The notes under the pieces: model-generated
Database searches by the model: none
Told to the model about the DNA's origin: nothing
The model's input: the letters and a program-made list of their open reading frames with translations, nothing else
In this document: one piece after another, positions 16,301 to 25,500 of the stretch
Layout: each line of letters opens with the position of its first letter
How positions within the stretch are numbered: the stretch's first letter is position 1
NCBI GenBank assembly: GCA_002391565.1
Contig: DGFH01000059.1
Coordinates: 1-32,166, forward strand
Reading direction: 5' to 3'
Source of the DNA: Anaerolineales bacterium UBA3905
Lineage (GTDB): Bacteria; Chloroflexota; Anaerolineae; Caldilineales; Caldilineaceae
DNA length: 32,166 nucleotides
Position numbers and translations under genes: made by a program

Positions 16301-19005
16301 TCGAAGGTGTACTGAGCGCCGGTGTTGACGACGCCGTAGACAGGCTGTGGACTGGCTGCGCTCAGCCGGTCGCCGGCGACATGCTCCAGGGCATCCCCGC
16401 GCGCACCGTCGAGGGCGCCTGCCGCCACATTGACGCGCACGACTGGCGCCACCATGTCGCCCGGTTTGACGTAATGGGCGGAAGCGTGGCTGATAGCAAC
16501 GCTCACGGCGCACGCGCTCAATTGCTCCCACCCGAGTCCCAGGCTGGCGCCGCCGCCATTCTCATAATGCTCGACCCTGAGCGCGTGGACGCCGCCCGTC
16601 AGGTTGACATCGAAGCTGAAGACGGCGCCCTGATCGCGCCACTGATCCAGGCGGATCACATCGTCGATCCACACTTTGACGCCATCGTCGGTATTGACGT
16701 AAAACCGATAGGCGCCGCAGGCAAAGTCAACGTTGCGGCGGAAGCGCGTGCTGAAGCCGTCGATGGGAAAGGTTGGATCAGGGCCGCCGTTGTTCCAGTT
16801 GAAGGAAAGCGTGGCGCCTTCGTTGCGGCGCATGGCCGGCGTGCCGCTGAGGGCGCGGTTGCCCCAATATTCGCCGCACCAGGCGTTGGCGTCACAGTTC
16901 TGATCACGCGGCAGGAAGCCCGGACCCTGCCACCACGCCTCCAAGCGGGCGCCGCCCTGGTTGTCGTAAAACTCGACGCGGATTTCGTGGTTGCCCGGCG
17001 CCAGATAGCCGCCCCAGTCGTGGCCGTCGAAGCTGGAATCCCACCAGGCGTCAAGGCGAAGCTGGCCGTCGATGTAGATGCGGCAGCCGTCGTCGTGCTG
17101 GCAGTGAAAACGATAGTCGCCGCCGGGGAAATACGCAGTGCGGGTGTAGCGGGCGCTCCACTCGTTGACCTGGATGCCGCCGCCCGGTCCATTGTCGCCC
17201 CAGTCGCGGAAGATGTACGCCCCGCCTTCGGTTGTATGCCAGTTGACGTAGCCCGCCAGATATTTATTGTTCCAGTAATCCACGCTCCAACTGGCAGTAG
17301 CAGGCGAACAGTTGTAGGACTTGGTGATGTGCGGGTTGGCGTGGACGGTGTGCAGATGGAAGACATTGCCGGCGTTGTCGTAGATGTCCAGTCCCAGCTC
17401 GATGTCGCCATCTGGCACGCCCGCCGCGCACAGATCCCAGTCGAAACTGTAGGGCGCGCTCGTGTCGTTGGCGACCAGCCGCCACTCATTGTTCCATTTG
17501 GCGGTGAAATGGACTTCCTTGACGCCGCTCTGTGTGTCGCTGGCGGTGGCAGCCAGCGTGACGGTGCGTCCTACGGTGGCGCCGTTGGAGGGGCTGGTGT
17601 AGTCACCGCTGGGCGGCGTTGTGTCCTGCATCGCACCGGCGGGGCGAACGGGGTGCATGTAAATGCTGCTGTAGCCGCTGCCATACTGGAGATAGACATT
17701 CTCGCCGGTGGAAGGCCAGTTGTCGTGGATGATGAGATAGCTGCCCGCCGATTCATAGCCGACGCCGACGACAGAGTGATTGCCATATTGTGCGTGGCCG
17801 ATCACATCGACAAGCATGGGCCGGCTACCATCGATTTCGCCCTGATAGTTGGTGTAGGACGCCGCCACGCCGCAGTCGTTGCACCACACTTCGCTGGCAA
17901 AAGTGTAGCCCCTGGCGCTGGCGTAATTGATAATGCCTGACGAAATGCTGCCTACATTTGTAGAGCCGCTGCCATCAGCAGTGCAAACCGTGTTCATATG
18001 GAGACGCATATCATTGACCGCGCCTTGCCAGTCGCTGCCAGCTACAAGATTACTGTACCCGTTGTTGTCCCAGTAGCCCATGATGTTGGCGCCTGAGGTG
18101 GGCGAGCAGCCGCTCCAACAACTGTAGCTGCCCCAGAACTGGTTCCAGTCCGGCACACCGTTGATCAGCCGGTAAGCAGTTGTCGCCTGGGTCGAGAGCG
18201 TGGCGGGCGGCGCTGGCTGTACGAAAGTGCGCAGCGGTGTGGCAGCCACGTCTGCAGGAATGACGCGGGTGGCGCCGTCGAGCAGCTCGATCACCGTGCG
18301 GCTGGCGGGCGTAGCGTCGGCCACTTCATAGGCGTAGCTCAACAACCCCAGATAGAGCGGACGTTCCGGCGTCAGCGCGGTCACGCCTGCGACCTGCAGT
18401 GTGGGCGCCGCCAGTGGCGAGGGGCCGGCGGTGGCAAATTCCAGCACCGGATTGGGCAGACTCAGCGCTGCCACCGTCAGGTAGCCGGCTGGCTGCCCGG
18501 CGTTGTGGACGACAAAGTGATAAGCCGTCACCTCGCCCGCCAGGTCGTAAAGCGTAAACTCGGCAGCAATTTTGGCGCCCGGCCAGTCACCGCTCGCCTC
18601 ACTTGCGGCTGTCGCCTGCATCTGGTAATGCGCCGCCGCCCGCGCTGTCTCCAGTGAGATTGGCGCAGGCGGGAGTGTCAGCACCTGCCAGCGTGTAGGC
18701 GGCGTAGTGGTGATGGCAGCGGTGGCAACGGCTTCGTTTCCTTCCAGGTAGCGCAGCAACGCCGCCTCAGCCTGGCGCTGGAAGGTGAGGTCAGCGGCTT
18801 CAGGCGTAGTGACAGCTTTGGCGACCGCCGGGCGCGTAGGCAGCGGCAACAGTGGTTTGGTAGCGACCGGGGCCTGCGTGCCCGATGAACCCTGCGCAGC
18901 CACCGACGGTGTTGGCAGGACAAAGAACGGGTAGCTGCCCAGCGCAGCAACCGTCAGCGCAATCAACAGTGCAAATCCTAAAAAGTGACGGGGTGCACGT
19001 TTCAT
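13342..19005 (-). CDS. Giant secreted C39-like cysteine protease with PA14, PPC, IPT and CARDB modules
   Basis: This 1887-residue exported protein starts with a signal segment (about 8-37) and a propeptide-like region to about 275. A papain-fold, C39-like peptidase domain covers about 280-460, with Cys300 in the motif WSGCSPTSGANIMGYW, His410 in GNHSVVGVGYE and Asp428 in IIHDNW. Next come an Ig-like segment; two PA14 domains (about 570-690 and 695-835), a fold often linked to carbohydrate binding; further Ig-like repeats; a PPC domain; an IPT/TIG segment; a CARDB-like domain; and a final PPC domain. Short PTPTP linkers separate some modules. It ends RVFLPVALR. The start at 19005 (MKRAPRHF) has an AGGAG site, and the upstream ATG (19062) is less likely. 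It is probably an extracellular protease that binds surfaces or polysaccharide. Confidence 0.8.
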   Translation of the reverse strand: MKRAPRHFLGFALLIALTVAALGSYPFFVLPTPSVAAQGSSGTQAPVATKPLLPLPTRPAVAKAVTTPEAADLTFQRQAEAALLRYLEGNEAVATAAITTTPPTRWQVLTLPPAPISLETARAAAHYQMQATAASEASGDWPGAKIAAEFTLYDLAGEVTAYHFVVHNAGQPAGYLTVAALSLPNPVLEFATAGPSPLAAPTLQVAGVTALTPERPLYLGLLSYAYEVADATPASRTVIELLDGATRVIPADVAATPLRTFVQPAPPATLSTQATTAYRLINGVPDWNQFWGSYSCWSGCSPTSGANIMGYWDNNGYSNLVAGSDWQGAVNDMRLHMNTVCTADGSGSTNVGSISSGIINYASARGYTFASEVWCNDCGVAASYTNYQGEIDGSRPMLVDVIGHAQYGNHSVVGVGYESAGSYLIIHDNWPSTGENVYLQYGSGYSSIYMHPVRPAGAMQDTTPPSGDYTSPSNGATVGRTVTLAATASDTQSGVKEVHFTAKWNNEWRLVANDTSAPYSFDWDLCAAGVPDGDIELGLDIYDNAGNVFHLHTVHANPHITKSYNCSPATASWSVDYWNNKYLAGYVNWHTTEGGAYIFRDWGDNGPGGGIQVNEWSARYTRTAYFPGGDYRFHCQHDDGCRIYIDGQLRLDAWWDSSFDGHDWGGYLAPGNHEIRVEFYDNQGGARLEAWWQGPGFLPRDQNCDANAWCGEYWGNRALSGTPAMRRNEGATLSFNWNNGGPDPTFPIDGFSTRFRRNVDFACGAYRFYVNTDDGVKVWIDDVIRLDQWRDQGAVFSFDVNLTGGVHALRVEHYENGGGASLGLGWEQLSACAVSVAISHASAHYVKPGDMVAPVVRVNVAAGALDGARGDALEHVAGDRLSAASPQPVYGVVNTGAQYTFDVANNASFRMTAPITEGVYSSLWRVRANGALVGDPATIRVIVDGTVPMVSALQPADGAFLNGSQVTLRVDAIDNLSGVDQVQFFVGYDAGDGQGWTWYNLGWDIDGGDGWSMAWDSTSAPEQSGAAFYAYAWDRAGNGQGIGAWNITLDRTAPTFVFAALPAIQRVNAIDLRWTLTDAIAGVDAIDLEVRRDSGAWESWQTLPGESAGAWYIGELDHRYSFRARVIDRAGNVRAFPATAEATTVLAPCALDAFEPDSLPIDASTLAPGDVQAHTFCGVGDRDWVTFYAEAGGTYTIETTDLNGLADTVLELRSGDGVLLLKSNDDIDYPVNLASRIIWQSPISGWYAAVVYQWGNRIAGDDVRYTLHLQAEIPTPTPTATPWVTFILRDRASCETLGGAWTDADRRCQLFQWTTEATQTLEVADGVTLQSTIAANHGALIVRGGYQGFLLGNDGVITNYGRMTVGTDPLANNTIVHNYGELVNTRFSNGGTVDNHCVGLVIDPIIDSQRFINSPGDPACISTPTPTPDQPMPLALHAIAPTQGLANVAQAVTVTGVGLRPDTALRIGGVLLRNYTLVDAAGGEARAIAPPNLAPGVHNVTATNPDGVEFTLLAAYTVVDAAQLDLAVGDSDLWFDPLPARLGRPMQVGVNLHRSGGMQTLTGVAVTFYVDAIAPGNRLGTLQLPPLPPGVDIVDSAVIGWTPVATGAHTLFAVIDPQNQHAESDETNNIAQWALDVQPASAGDTTPPTVTQVSADNGVQWTTAPTTQLAIAASDNMGVTTMYLVERVYNNAARRWTPVQQSGWIDFSPTYTFAFSPTGGARYLQVWAADAAGNIANVAQQALINYLRTDDEVLEGQVRVYRVYLNTGETQRFTVDTLAGDPDLYVWNGAGALVGYSNHFDLSDEAVTVTATQNGFFQIEVHGYLDSRYTLAVAAGATAADATVSAEGKALPDAPAVAPEHVPAGQQALPTAPAMSTLRVFLPVALR

Positions 19006-19411
19006 AGGTGGCGACTCCTGTTCGTGTGAGTTCGGCGGGATAAGCTCTGTCCGACAGCCCATCGCAACCCAGCATACTCCACTTTACACCCGTTGTCGTG
19101 CAGCTTTTCTGCACAATAACTCTAGTTTTCCCGTAAGGTTGACGTATCGACGACCAATCGCCTCAGTCCAGGGCATCAACATCCCGGCCGAACGAGTGGG
19201 GGGCGGCGTGCTTGTCGCCAAGAAGCCACGCCTGACTACAGATGTTCGACGTCCATCGCAGCATCAACCGCACGAATATCAAGCAAATGACGCATTCAAT
19301 TCGGGCGGTGTGGCGTTGCTTTCGTGCGCCTTGCACGGCAAAATTGCAGCCATGTGACTGGCCCACAGTGACATACCAACACCCGATCAACCCGAAAGAA
19401 AGCAGCCTTGC
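19006..19411. other. Divergent intergenic region between the giant protease and the RiPP operon
   Basis: About 400 bp without a convincing gene separate two divergent units. A small inverted repeat, GTGCAG-ctttt-CTGCAC, lies at 19098-19114, upstream of the minus-strand protease gene, and could be an operator or part of its leader. No clear -35/-10 pair was found for either direction. An open frame crossing the middle has no recognisable protein features. The promoter of the RiPP operon probably lies in the right half, which is less GC-rich. Confidence 0.5.
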
Positions 19412-20569
19412 ATGACATCCGTCGCAATGCCGGTGCACCATGCGACCGCGACAACCTATCAGCATTTGCTACAGCAGGCCGTCGAGCGGCGTCGCTTGCT
19501 GAGCGTGCACTGGGAAGTGACCCATCGCTGCAGCGAGCGTTGTCGCCATTGTTACCTGGCAGTGCTGCCGCCGCATCGACGCCCGCAAGACGAGCTGACC
19601 ACGACCGAAGCGCTGGCCCTGATCGAGCAGATGGCGGCGCTGGGTGCGCTCAATCTCACACTGTCGGGAGGCGAGTTCTTCGTGCGCCGCAACTGGCATG
19701 ACCTTGCCGCCGCTGCGCACGACCATCGCTTCGTGGTGCGCATCTTCACCAACGGCCTGGCGGTCACCCCTGTGAAGGCCAGGCAACTGGCAGCGCTTCA
19801 TCCCTACACCGTCGAGATCAGCGTCTACGGCGCCGACGCCGCCACCCACGACGCTATGACGCAGACGCCCGGCTCCTTTGCGCGGACGTGTCGCGCCTTC
19901 ACCTTGCTGGCCGAACACGGCGTGCGCACCGTGCTCAAGACCCCGCTGATGCGCAGCAACATCAGCCACTTCGACGCCCTGCGCGACCTGGCCGCACAGC
20001 TGGGCGCAACCTTCCGCTACGACCTGATCCTCACGCCTCGGCGCAATGGCGACCGCACCCCGCTGCGTGACGCTCTGCGCTACGCCGACCTTGTCCGCCA
20101 TTATCGGCGCACGCTGACCGGTGCGCCGACGCCGGGCGCCACCGGCTGCCGGCTCTGCAATGTCGGACGGAGCGCCCTGGCGATCATGCCCAACGGCGAT
20201 GTCCACCCATGTGTGGAATTGCCGATCCGCGTCGGCAATGTGCGCCACACACCCTTGCGCACGATCTGGGAAAGCGCGCCCGCCTGGGCGTGGCTGACGA
20301 GCGTAGACGCTGGCGCCCTGCCGGTCTGTGGAGAGTGTCCGCTGGGCGCGCTGTGTGGACGCTGTCACGGCGCAGCGCACCTGGAAAGCGGCGACTGGCT
20401 GGCGCCCGCCACCACACATTGCACGCGTGCATTGGCGCAGCGTCAGGCCTTGATCGATCGTGGGCTGATCGCGCCGGACGCGTTGCCGTTGAGCGAGCAC
20501 CTGGCGGCGCTCCAGCAGCGACTGGCGGCGCTGCCTGATGACGAAGAGCAACCAGGGAGGCCGCTCTGA
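19412..20569 (+). CDS. Radical SAM/SPASM peptide maturase (PqqE-like)
   Basis: This 385-residue enzyme is predicted to modify the small peptide encoded immediately after it. The radical SAM cluster is Cys40-x3-Cys44-x2-Cys47 (CSERCRHCY), followed by the SAM-binding motif LSGGE (84-88). The C-terminal SPASM domain carries Cys246 and Cys249, then Gly262-x4-Cys267, then Cys306-x2-Cys309-x5-Cys315-x2-Cys318, and Cys337: enough ligands for two auxiliary iron-sulfur clusters, as in peptide-crosslinking enzymes such as PqqE and sactipeptide synthases. No RRE domain is fused to it; a separate PqqD-like protein at the operon end would present the substrate. It leads the operon, 19 bp before the precursor gene. 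The reaction (thioether, C-C link or other) cannot be decided from sequence. Confidence 0.85.
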   Translation: MTSVAMPVHHATATTYQHLLQQAVERRRLLSVHWEVTHRCSERCRHCYLAVLPPHRRPQDELTTTEALALIEQMAALGALNLTLSGGEFFVRRNWHDLAAAAHDHRFVVRIFTNGLAVTPVKARQLAALHPYTVEISVYGADAATHDAMTQTPGSFARTCRAFTLLAEHGVRTVLKTPLMRSNISHFDALRDLAAQLGATFRYDLILTPRRNGDRTPLRDALRYADLVRHYRRTLTGAPTPGATGCRLCNVGRSALAIMPNGDVHPCVELPIRVGNVRHTPLRTIWESAPAWAWLTSVDAGALPVCGECPLGALCGRCHGAAHLESGDWLAPATTHCTRALAQRQALIDRGLIAPDALPLSEHLAALQQRLAALPDDEEQPGRPL

Positions 20570-20588
20570 CCAGAAGAGGAGACAGTCG

Positions 20589-20789
20589 ATGCAGCAGACT
20601 CAGGATGCATGCGTTCACAACATTCCCTCTGACTCGCCGCCCCCGCCGCCACGGACTGATGCAGCCGAAGAATACGAGCCGCCCGCCATTGTCTACCGCG
20701 CGCCGCTCGAAGTGACGGCGGCTTTTTGCGATCCCCTTGCTGGCGGCAAGACGCCGGTCGACAACTGTTTCATGGTGATCAATAGCTGA
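20589..20789 (+). CDS. Candidate RiPP precursor peptide
   Basis: This 66-residue peptide has a strong GAGGAG ribosome site and sits between the maturase and a secreted protein. The leader is polar to acidic, with a run of five prolines (17-21) and then Tyr29-Glu-Pro-Pro-Ala-Ile, resembling the Tyr-x-x-Pro-x-Leu motif by which many leaders bind PqqD-type recognition domains. A Leu-Glu-Val-Thr-Ala-Ala segment (40-45) follows, in the place where conserved leader ends of lasso-type precursors lie. The putative core (47-66) contains Cys47, Gly52-Gly53-Lys-Thr, Cys60 and a C-terminal Ser66. Cys8 lies in the leader. The Cys residues are candidate radical SAM crosslink sites, and Ser66 is a candidate for the HprK-like kinase. 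Precursor identity is inferred from context and these motifs; no homologue was recognised. Confidence 0.75.
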   Translation: MQQTQDACVHNIPSDSPPPPPRTDAAEEYEPPAIVYRAPLEVTAAFCDPLAGGKTPVDNCFMVINS

Positions 20790-20803
20790 AGGAAGACCTT
20801 ACG

Positions 20804-22519
20804 ATGAAGACCCGGCTCTGGCGTGGGGTGATTCTGTTCAGTGTGGTATTGCTGGCGGGCGCCGGGCGCCTGGACGCGGCGCCGCTGGAAATCTGCCAGC
20901 CCGCCGCCACCGAGAACTGGGCAACGGCGAGCAACTGGTCGTGCAGCCATGCACCGACCGGCGCCGACGCCGTGACGATCCCGTCTGGCGTGACATTGAC
21001 GCTCAGCGCCGATGGCGACGCAGGCGACCTGACATTGACGACGCCGGGCACGCGCGTGTCGCTCGGCGCCGGTGTGATGCTCAACGTCTACGGTACGTTG
21101 GCGACAACCGGCGCCACCACCTCGGCCACGATCGCTGGCGAGGGGCGCGTGCGTATGGTTGGCGGCTCGCGGTCGCTCTTTGCGCCGAACTGGGGCGCCG
21201 GGTCAACCGGTTTGCGTTTGGAGATTGCTTTGGACAACGGCGCGGTTGGCAGCTCCAACCAGGCAATCAAAGGTGGTCAAATCCTGGTCAGTAGCGGAAC
21301 CTACAGCACCACCGCCGATGTACGCCCGGACGATGGCGCCGCCAACACCGGGCGTCTGGATATCGCCGCCGGCGCAACGCTGATAACTGCTGGCAACATT
21401 GAACGCACGGCGACAAACGGAACCCAGGCATCCTCGATCATCGTCAGCGGCACACTGGCGAGCAGCGGCGCGTACATTAGCGCCAACACCATCACCATTG
21501 CGAACGGCGGTTTGCTGCGCGTCAGACGCAACACCGGTCTGACCATTGCTGGCGCCATCAACTACGCCGTTGGGGGCACACTCGAATACGCCGGCAGCAC
21601 AGCGCAGACTACCGGCGGCGAATTGACGACGACCGTCGCCAATCTCACAGTCGCTAATGCCGCCGGCGTGACCCTCGACAAGAGCACGACCGTCAACGGT
21701 CAGCTTGCCCTGACCGGCGGCGGACTCGCCACCACCGGCGCCTACACCTTGACTCTGGGCGATGCCGCTGTCTGCACCGGCGATTACGAGGTGACAGGCA
21801 GTATCCAACGCATCAACCCATCTCTGGCGACCGGCTACTGCTTCGGCCACCCCAACACGGTCTTGACCTTCACTGCGGGGACGCCGCCGACCAGCGTCAG
21901 CCTCAAGGTAAGCCGGGGTGCACCGCCCTTTGCTGGCGCCGTAATGCGTCAATACACACTTATTGCACCTGGTTTTTCTGGCGCCGCGACGGTGCGCCTG
22001 CACTATCTCGATAGCGAACTGAACGGCGCCACCGAAGCCAATCTTCACCTGTGGCGCTTCGATGGCGCCCGCTGGCGTCTGATGGGACGCAGCGCCATCG
22101 ACCCCACCAATAACTATGTCGAGCTGGCGGGCGTCACCACCTTCTCCGATTGGGCCATCGCTGAAGATGGCGAACCCACTGCCGTCACCGTCATTGATTT
22201 TAGCGCCGAAGCGCGGCCCGACGGCGTACATCTCGCCTGGGAAACGGCGGATGAGACCCGCAATGCCGGTTTTCATATTCTGCGCAGCGACTCCCCCTAT
22301 ACGGATGGGCAACGGATCACCACGTCACTCATCCCTTCGCAGACGGCAGGCGGCGTGGGCGGCGCACGCTACACCTTCGTCGATCCGCTGCCTTCGGTTG
22401 CAGCCACGCGTTTCTACTGGCTGGAAGATGTCGATCTAGGCGGCGCCACTGCGCGTCATGGCCCGGTCGTTGTGACGCAACATCTGCTGTGGCTGCCGTT
22501 GGTGACGGCGCCCGAGTAG
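20804..22519 (+). CDS. Secreted beta-helix-like protein of the RiPP operon, function unknown
   Basis: This 571-residue protein has a signal peptide (hydrophobic about 9-20, likely cleavage after LDA at 25). Residues about 55-330 are rich in Gly, Thr, Ala and Val with short repeating strands (for example GTLATTGATTSATIAGEG and GTLASSGAYISANTITIANGG), as in right-handed beta-helices or surface adhesins. Residues about 350-450 form a further beta domain with WRFDGARWRLMG. Residues 455-558 look like the fibronectin-III-like module often found at the C-terminus of secreted proteins in this type of genome. It ends LLWLPLVTAPE. It starts 14 bp after the precursor with an AAGGAAG site, so it is co-transcribed. 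It could be a carrier, receptor or target for the modified peptide; no enzymatic motif is seen. Confidence 0.7.
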   Translation: MKTRLWRGVILFSVVLLAGAGRLDAAPLEICQPAATENWATASNWSCSHAPTGADAVTIPSGVTLTLSADGDAGDLTLTTPGTRVSLGAGVMLNVYGTLATTGATTSATIAGEGRVRMVGGSRSLFAPNWGAGSTGLRLEIALDNGAVGSSNQAIKGGQILVSSGTYSTTADVRPDDGAANTGRLDIAAGATLITAGNIERTATNGTQASSIIVSGTLASSGAYISANTITIANGGLLRVRRNTGLTIAGAINYAVGGTLEYAGSTAQTTGGELTTTVANLTVANAAGVTLDKSTTVNGQLALTGGGLATTGAYTLTLGDAAVCTGDYEVTGSIQRINPSLATGYCFGHPNTVLTFTAGTPPTSVSLKVSRGAPPFAGAVMRQYTLIAPGFSGAATVRLHYLDSELNGATEANLHLWRFDGARWRLMGRSAIDPTNNYVELAGVTTFSDWAIAEDGEPTAVTVIDFSAEARPDGVHLAWETADETRNAGFHILRSDSPYTDGQRITTSLIPSQTAGGVGGARYTFVDPLPSVAATRFYWLEDVDLGGATARHGPVVVTQHLLWLPLVTAPE

Positions 22520-22560
22520 CTGCGGCGCGCAGCCATGGATCCCGGTGAGTTGACTGCGTG

Positions 22561-25500
22561 ATGCTCAACCCCAACGAGATGGTTGCTATGCATGTAAATC
22601 CACCAGAACGATGGTTGATCGCAGTCTTGATTGGGCTGATGTGCCTGGGAGCGGCGCCGCTTCACACTGTCGCTCAACACCTGGCTGCTGCACGGGCAAC
22701 AACGACGATTCGGGTGATTCAGACGCGTGACGACGGCATGTTGCTTGAGATGAACGCCCCGCCGCCTGCGTTGACCGTTATTCATCGTGCCGGGCAATCT
22801 GTCACGACGCTGACGTTGCCGGGCGCCCTCATCGACGACCAGCCAGGATCGCCGCGTCTGCCCATCGCCGGCGCCTGGGTGGCAATTCCGCCGGGACGGA
22901 CGGCCACCGTGCGCGTGGTCGAAGATGAGCAGACGTTCCTCGCGTTGCCGGCGCCGCTGCTCATCAACCGCGCCGACGCACCGATCGGCGCTGCACGCGT
23001 TGCCGCTGACGCCGGAATGGAACCACTTGTGCTTGACGGCGCCGCACCGGCAGCCGATGCTGTGCTGGCGTCCGCTGCCGGTGCGTCTTCCACTCCGCCT
23101 GCTGTCATTGCCAACATCGAGATGTGGCGCAGCCAGACGGTAGCGCGGTTGCTCTTTCGTCCGCTGCAACTCGCGGTGGACAGCGATCACTTGCTTGCGC
23201 ATCGTCGGTTGGTGGTGGCGCTGGATTTTGTCGACGACAGGACAAGCTCTCACCCTGCATACGCTGCGGCAGTCGATGAAGGCGCATTCGAACCGGTGCT
23301 GCAAGCAATGCTGCTCAACTACGCCCAGGGGCGGGTGTGGCGACGGCGCCCAATAGATGTGGGGCAGCGCGCGGCCACCCAGGAGAATCGCCGGTGGCGT
23401 GTGCGGGTTCCTGTCAGCGGCATGGTGCGCATCGATTGCGCTGACCTGGCGGCGGCAGGCGCACCGGTGGAGACGACTCCGCCGACGCACTGGCGTGTGC
23501 AACGCGACGGCAAAACGGGCACTGCCGTTGCAACCGGGTCCCTCGGCGATAACGGCGATGCGCGCTGTGACGCCGGTGAGAGCCTGTTTTTTTACGCTTA
23601 CGTCCAGCCGACGCGTTACGCCGCCGACGGAGTTTTCTGGTTAAGCGCAGCCTCCGATTCTGGCGTCATCATCGATGACATCACGCCGCCTTCTGCCAGC
23701 CTGATTCAAGATATCTATGTGCACCGCGACCGCTACGAGACCAACCGCCTCTACTACAGCTACATCCCGCTCGCCGAAGACGCCGAACACTGGTATTGGG
23801 ACATCCTGACGCCTGCCATCAGCATCACGCACAGCTATCCTTTCACCGTCAGCGAGCTTGCGGCCACGGGGGAGGCGCAGGTGAGTGTGGCGCTCGCCGG
23901 CTACGATGGCGCGCATGTCACGCAGCTTGCTGTCAACGAGCAGGTTGTGGCGCAATCGGCATGGAATGGTCGTCAACCGTACACGATCACAGCTACGCTC
24001 CCCATCACCCGCTTGCAGGCAGGCGTCAACACGGTGCGGATCAGCGCGCTTGGCCCTGCGCCCGATTTGCAGTACGTGGACGCCTTCACCATTGCCTATC
24101 CCCGACAGTTGACGGCGCAGGCAGACCATTTGTTCTTTACCGCCTTGCCCGGCCACCGACTCACGCTCGATGGTTTTAGCACGTCAGAGATCGCCGTCTA
24201 CAGTCTGGCCGATTTTGATCACCCCCGCCGGGTGGCGGCGACAGTGGCGACCCCCTGCCCTTGTCGCGTCACTTTTGATACGCCGATGGAGGGGGAAGCG
24301 CCTTACCTGGCGCTCACAGCGGCGAGCTATCTCACGCCCACGGCGATCACCGCCGCGCCGGTCACAGATCTGCTTAGCCCGACTGACGGCGCTGATTACC
24401 TGATCCTCGCACCGGCTGAGTTGGCGGAAGCGCTAGATCCGCTGGTCGCACAGCGCCGCACCGCCGGGTTGCGTGTGCGCGTGATCGATGTGCAGGCAAT
24501 CTACGACGATTTTGGCGATGGCCGACCTGATCCGACAGCGATTCAGCGCTTTCTGAACTACACGCTGACGACATGGCCGGCGCCCGCTCCCGCCTACGTC
24601 CTCCTGGTTGGCGACGGGAGTTACGACCCGCGCGGCTATCAGACGCCGCCGCCCCCCTCAACGCTGCCTGCTTACCTGCGCTTTGTAGATCCCGTCATCG
24701 GCGAGACTGCCAGCGACAACCGTTATGTCGCCGCCACGCCGGAAAGCCAATTGCCGCAAATGATGGTGGGGCGGCTTCCGGCGCGCACTCCCGCCGAGGT
24801 CGCCGCTATCGTCGCCAAGATTCTGGCGTTCGAGGGGGTGGGCGCCGACGCTGCCTGGCGTCGGCAGACGGTGATCGTGGCGGACAACACCTTCGAGAGC
24901 AATGGTCGTCCTGATCCGGCTGGCAACTTTTGGGCGCTGGCCGACCGCGCCGCCACCCAGCTCATCACAGCCGGTGTCGCCGTCGAGCGCCTTTACTTCA
25001 ACCCCTGTGCGGCCTCGACTGCGCCAGCCTGCGATCTGCCAGATCCGCCTTATCCGCGCTTTGGCGACGCCGCTGCCTTGACAGCCGCGTTCCGCTCATC
25101 TGTGCGCGCCGGGCGCGGACTGGTCATCTACACCGGCCATGCCAGCCCGTTGAGTTGGGCGGGGGCGCCCTCACTGCTGCGGACCAGTGATGCACCGGGG
25201 TTGGGCAACCGTGAGCACCCCTTTGTTGCGCTGGAGATGAGCTGCTACACCGGCTTTTTTCACGGACCATACGACGCCCTGTCAGAGTTGCTGGTGCGCA
25301 CGCCGGAGAGCGGCGCCGTCGCCACGTGGTCATCGAGCGGGCAGAGTCCACTGCGCGGACAAGACGTGCTGTTGGAACAATTCCTCACAACGCTATTGGC
25401 CGATCCTGCCGCCGGGATGACGCTAGGACAGGCTGTGTTGACGGCCAAGCTCTATCTCGATAGCGCTGGCGGCGGCGTGTACGACAGCGCACTCGACGTC

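Noticed and set aside
16381..17940. 519-codon plus-strand open frame inside the giant protease gene
   Set aside because: It lies opposite PA14 and peptidase domains with clear motifs. The predicted protein is low-complexity Ala/Val/Asp-rich, with no recognisable features or ribosome site.
19139..19357. Possible small gene or transposase remnant in the divergent region
   Set aside because: No recognisable motif, ribosome site or flanking inverted repeats could be seen on either strand.
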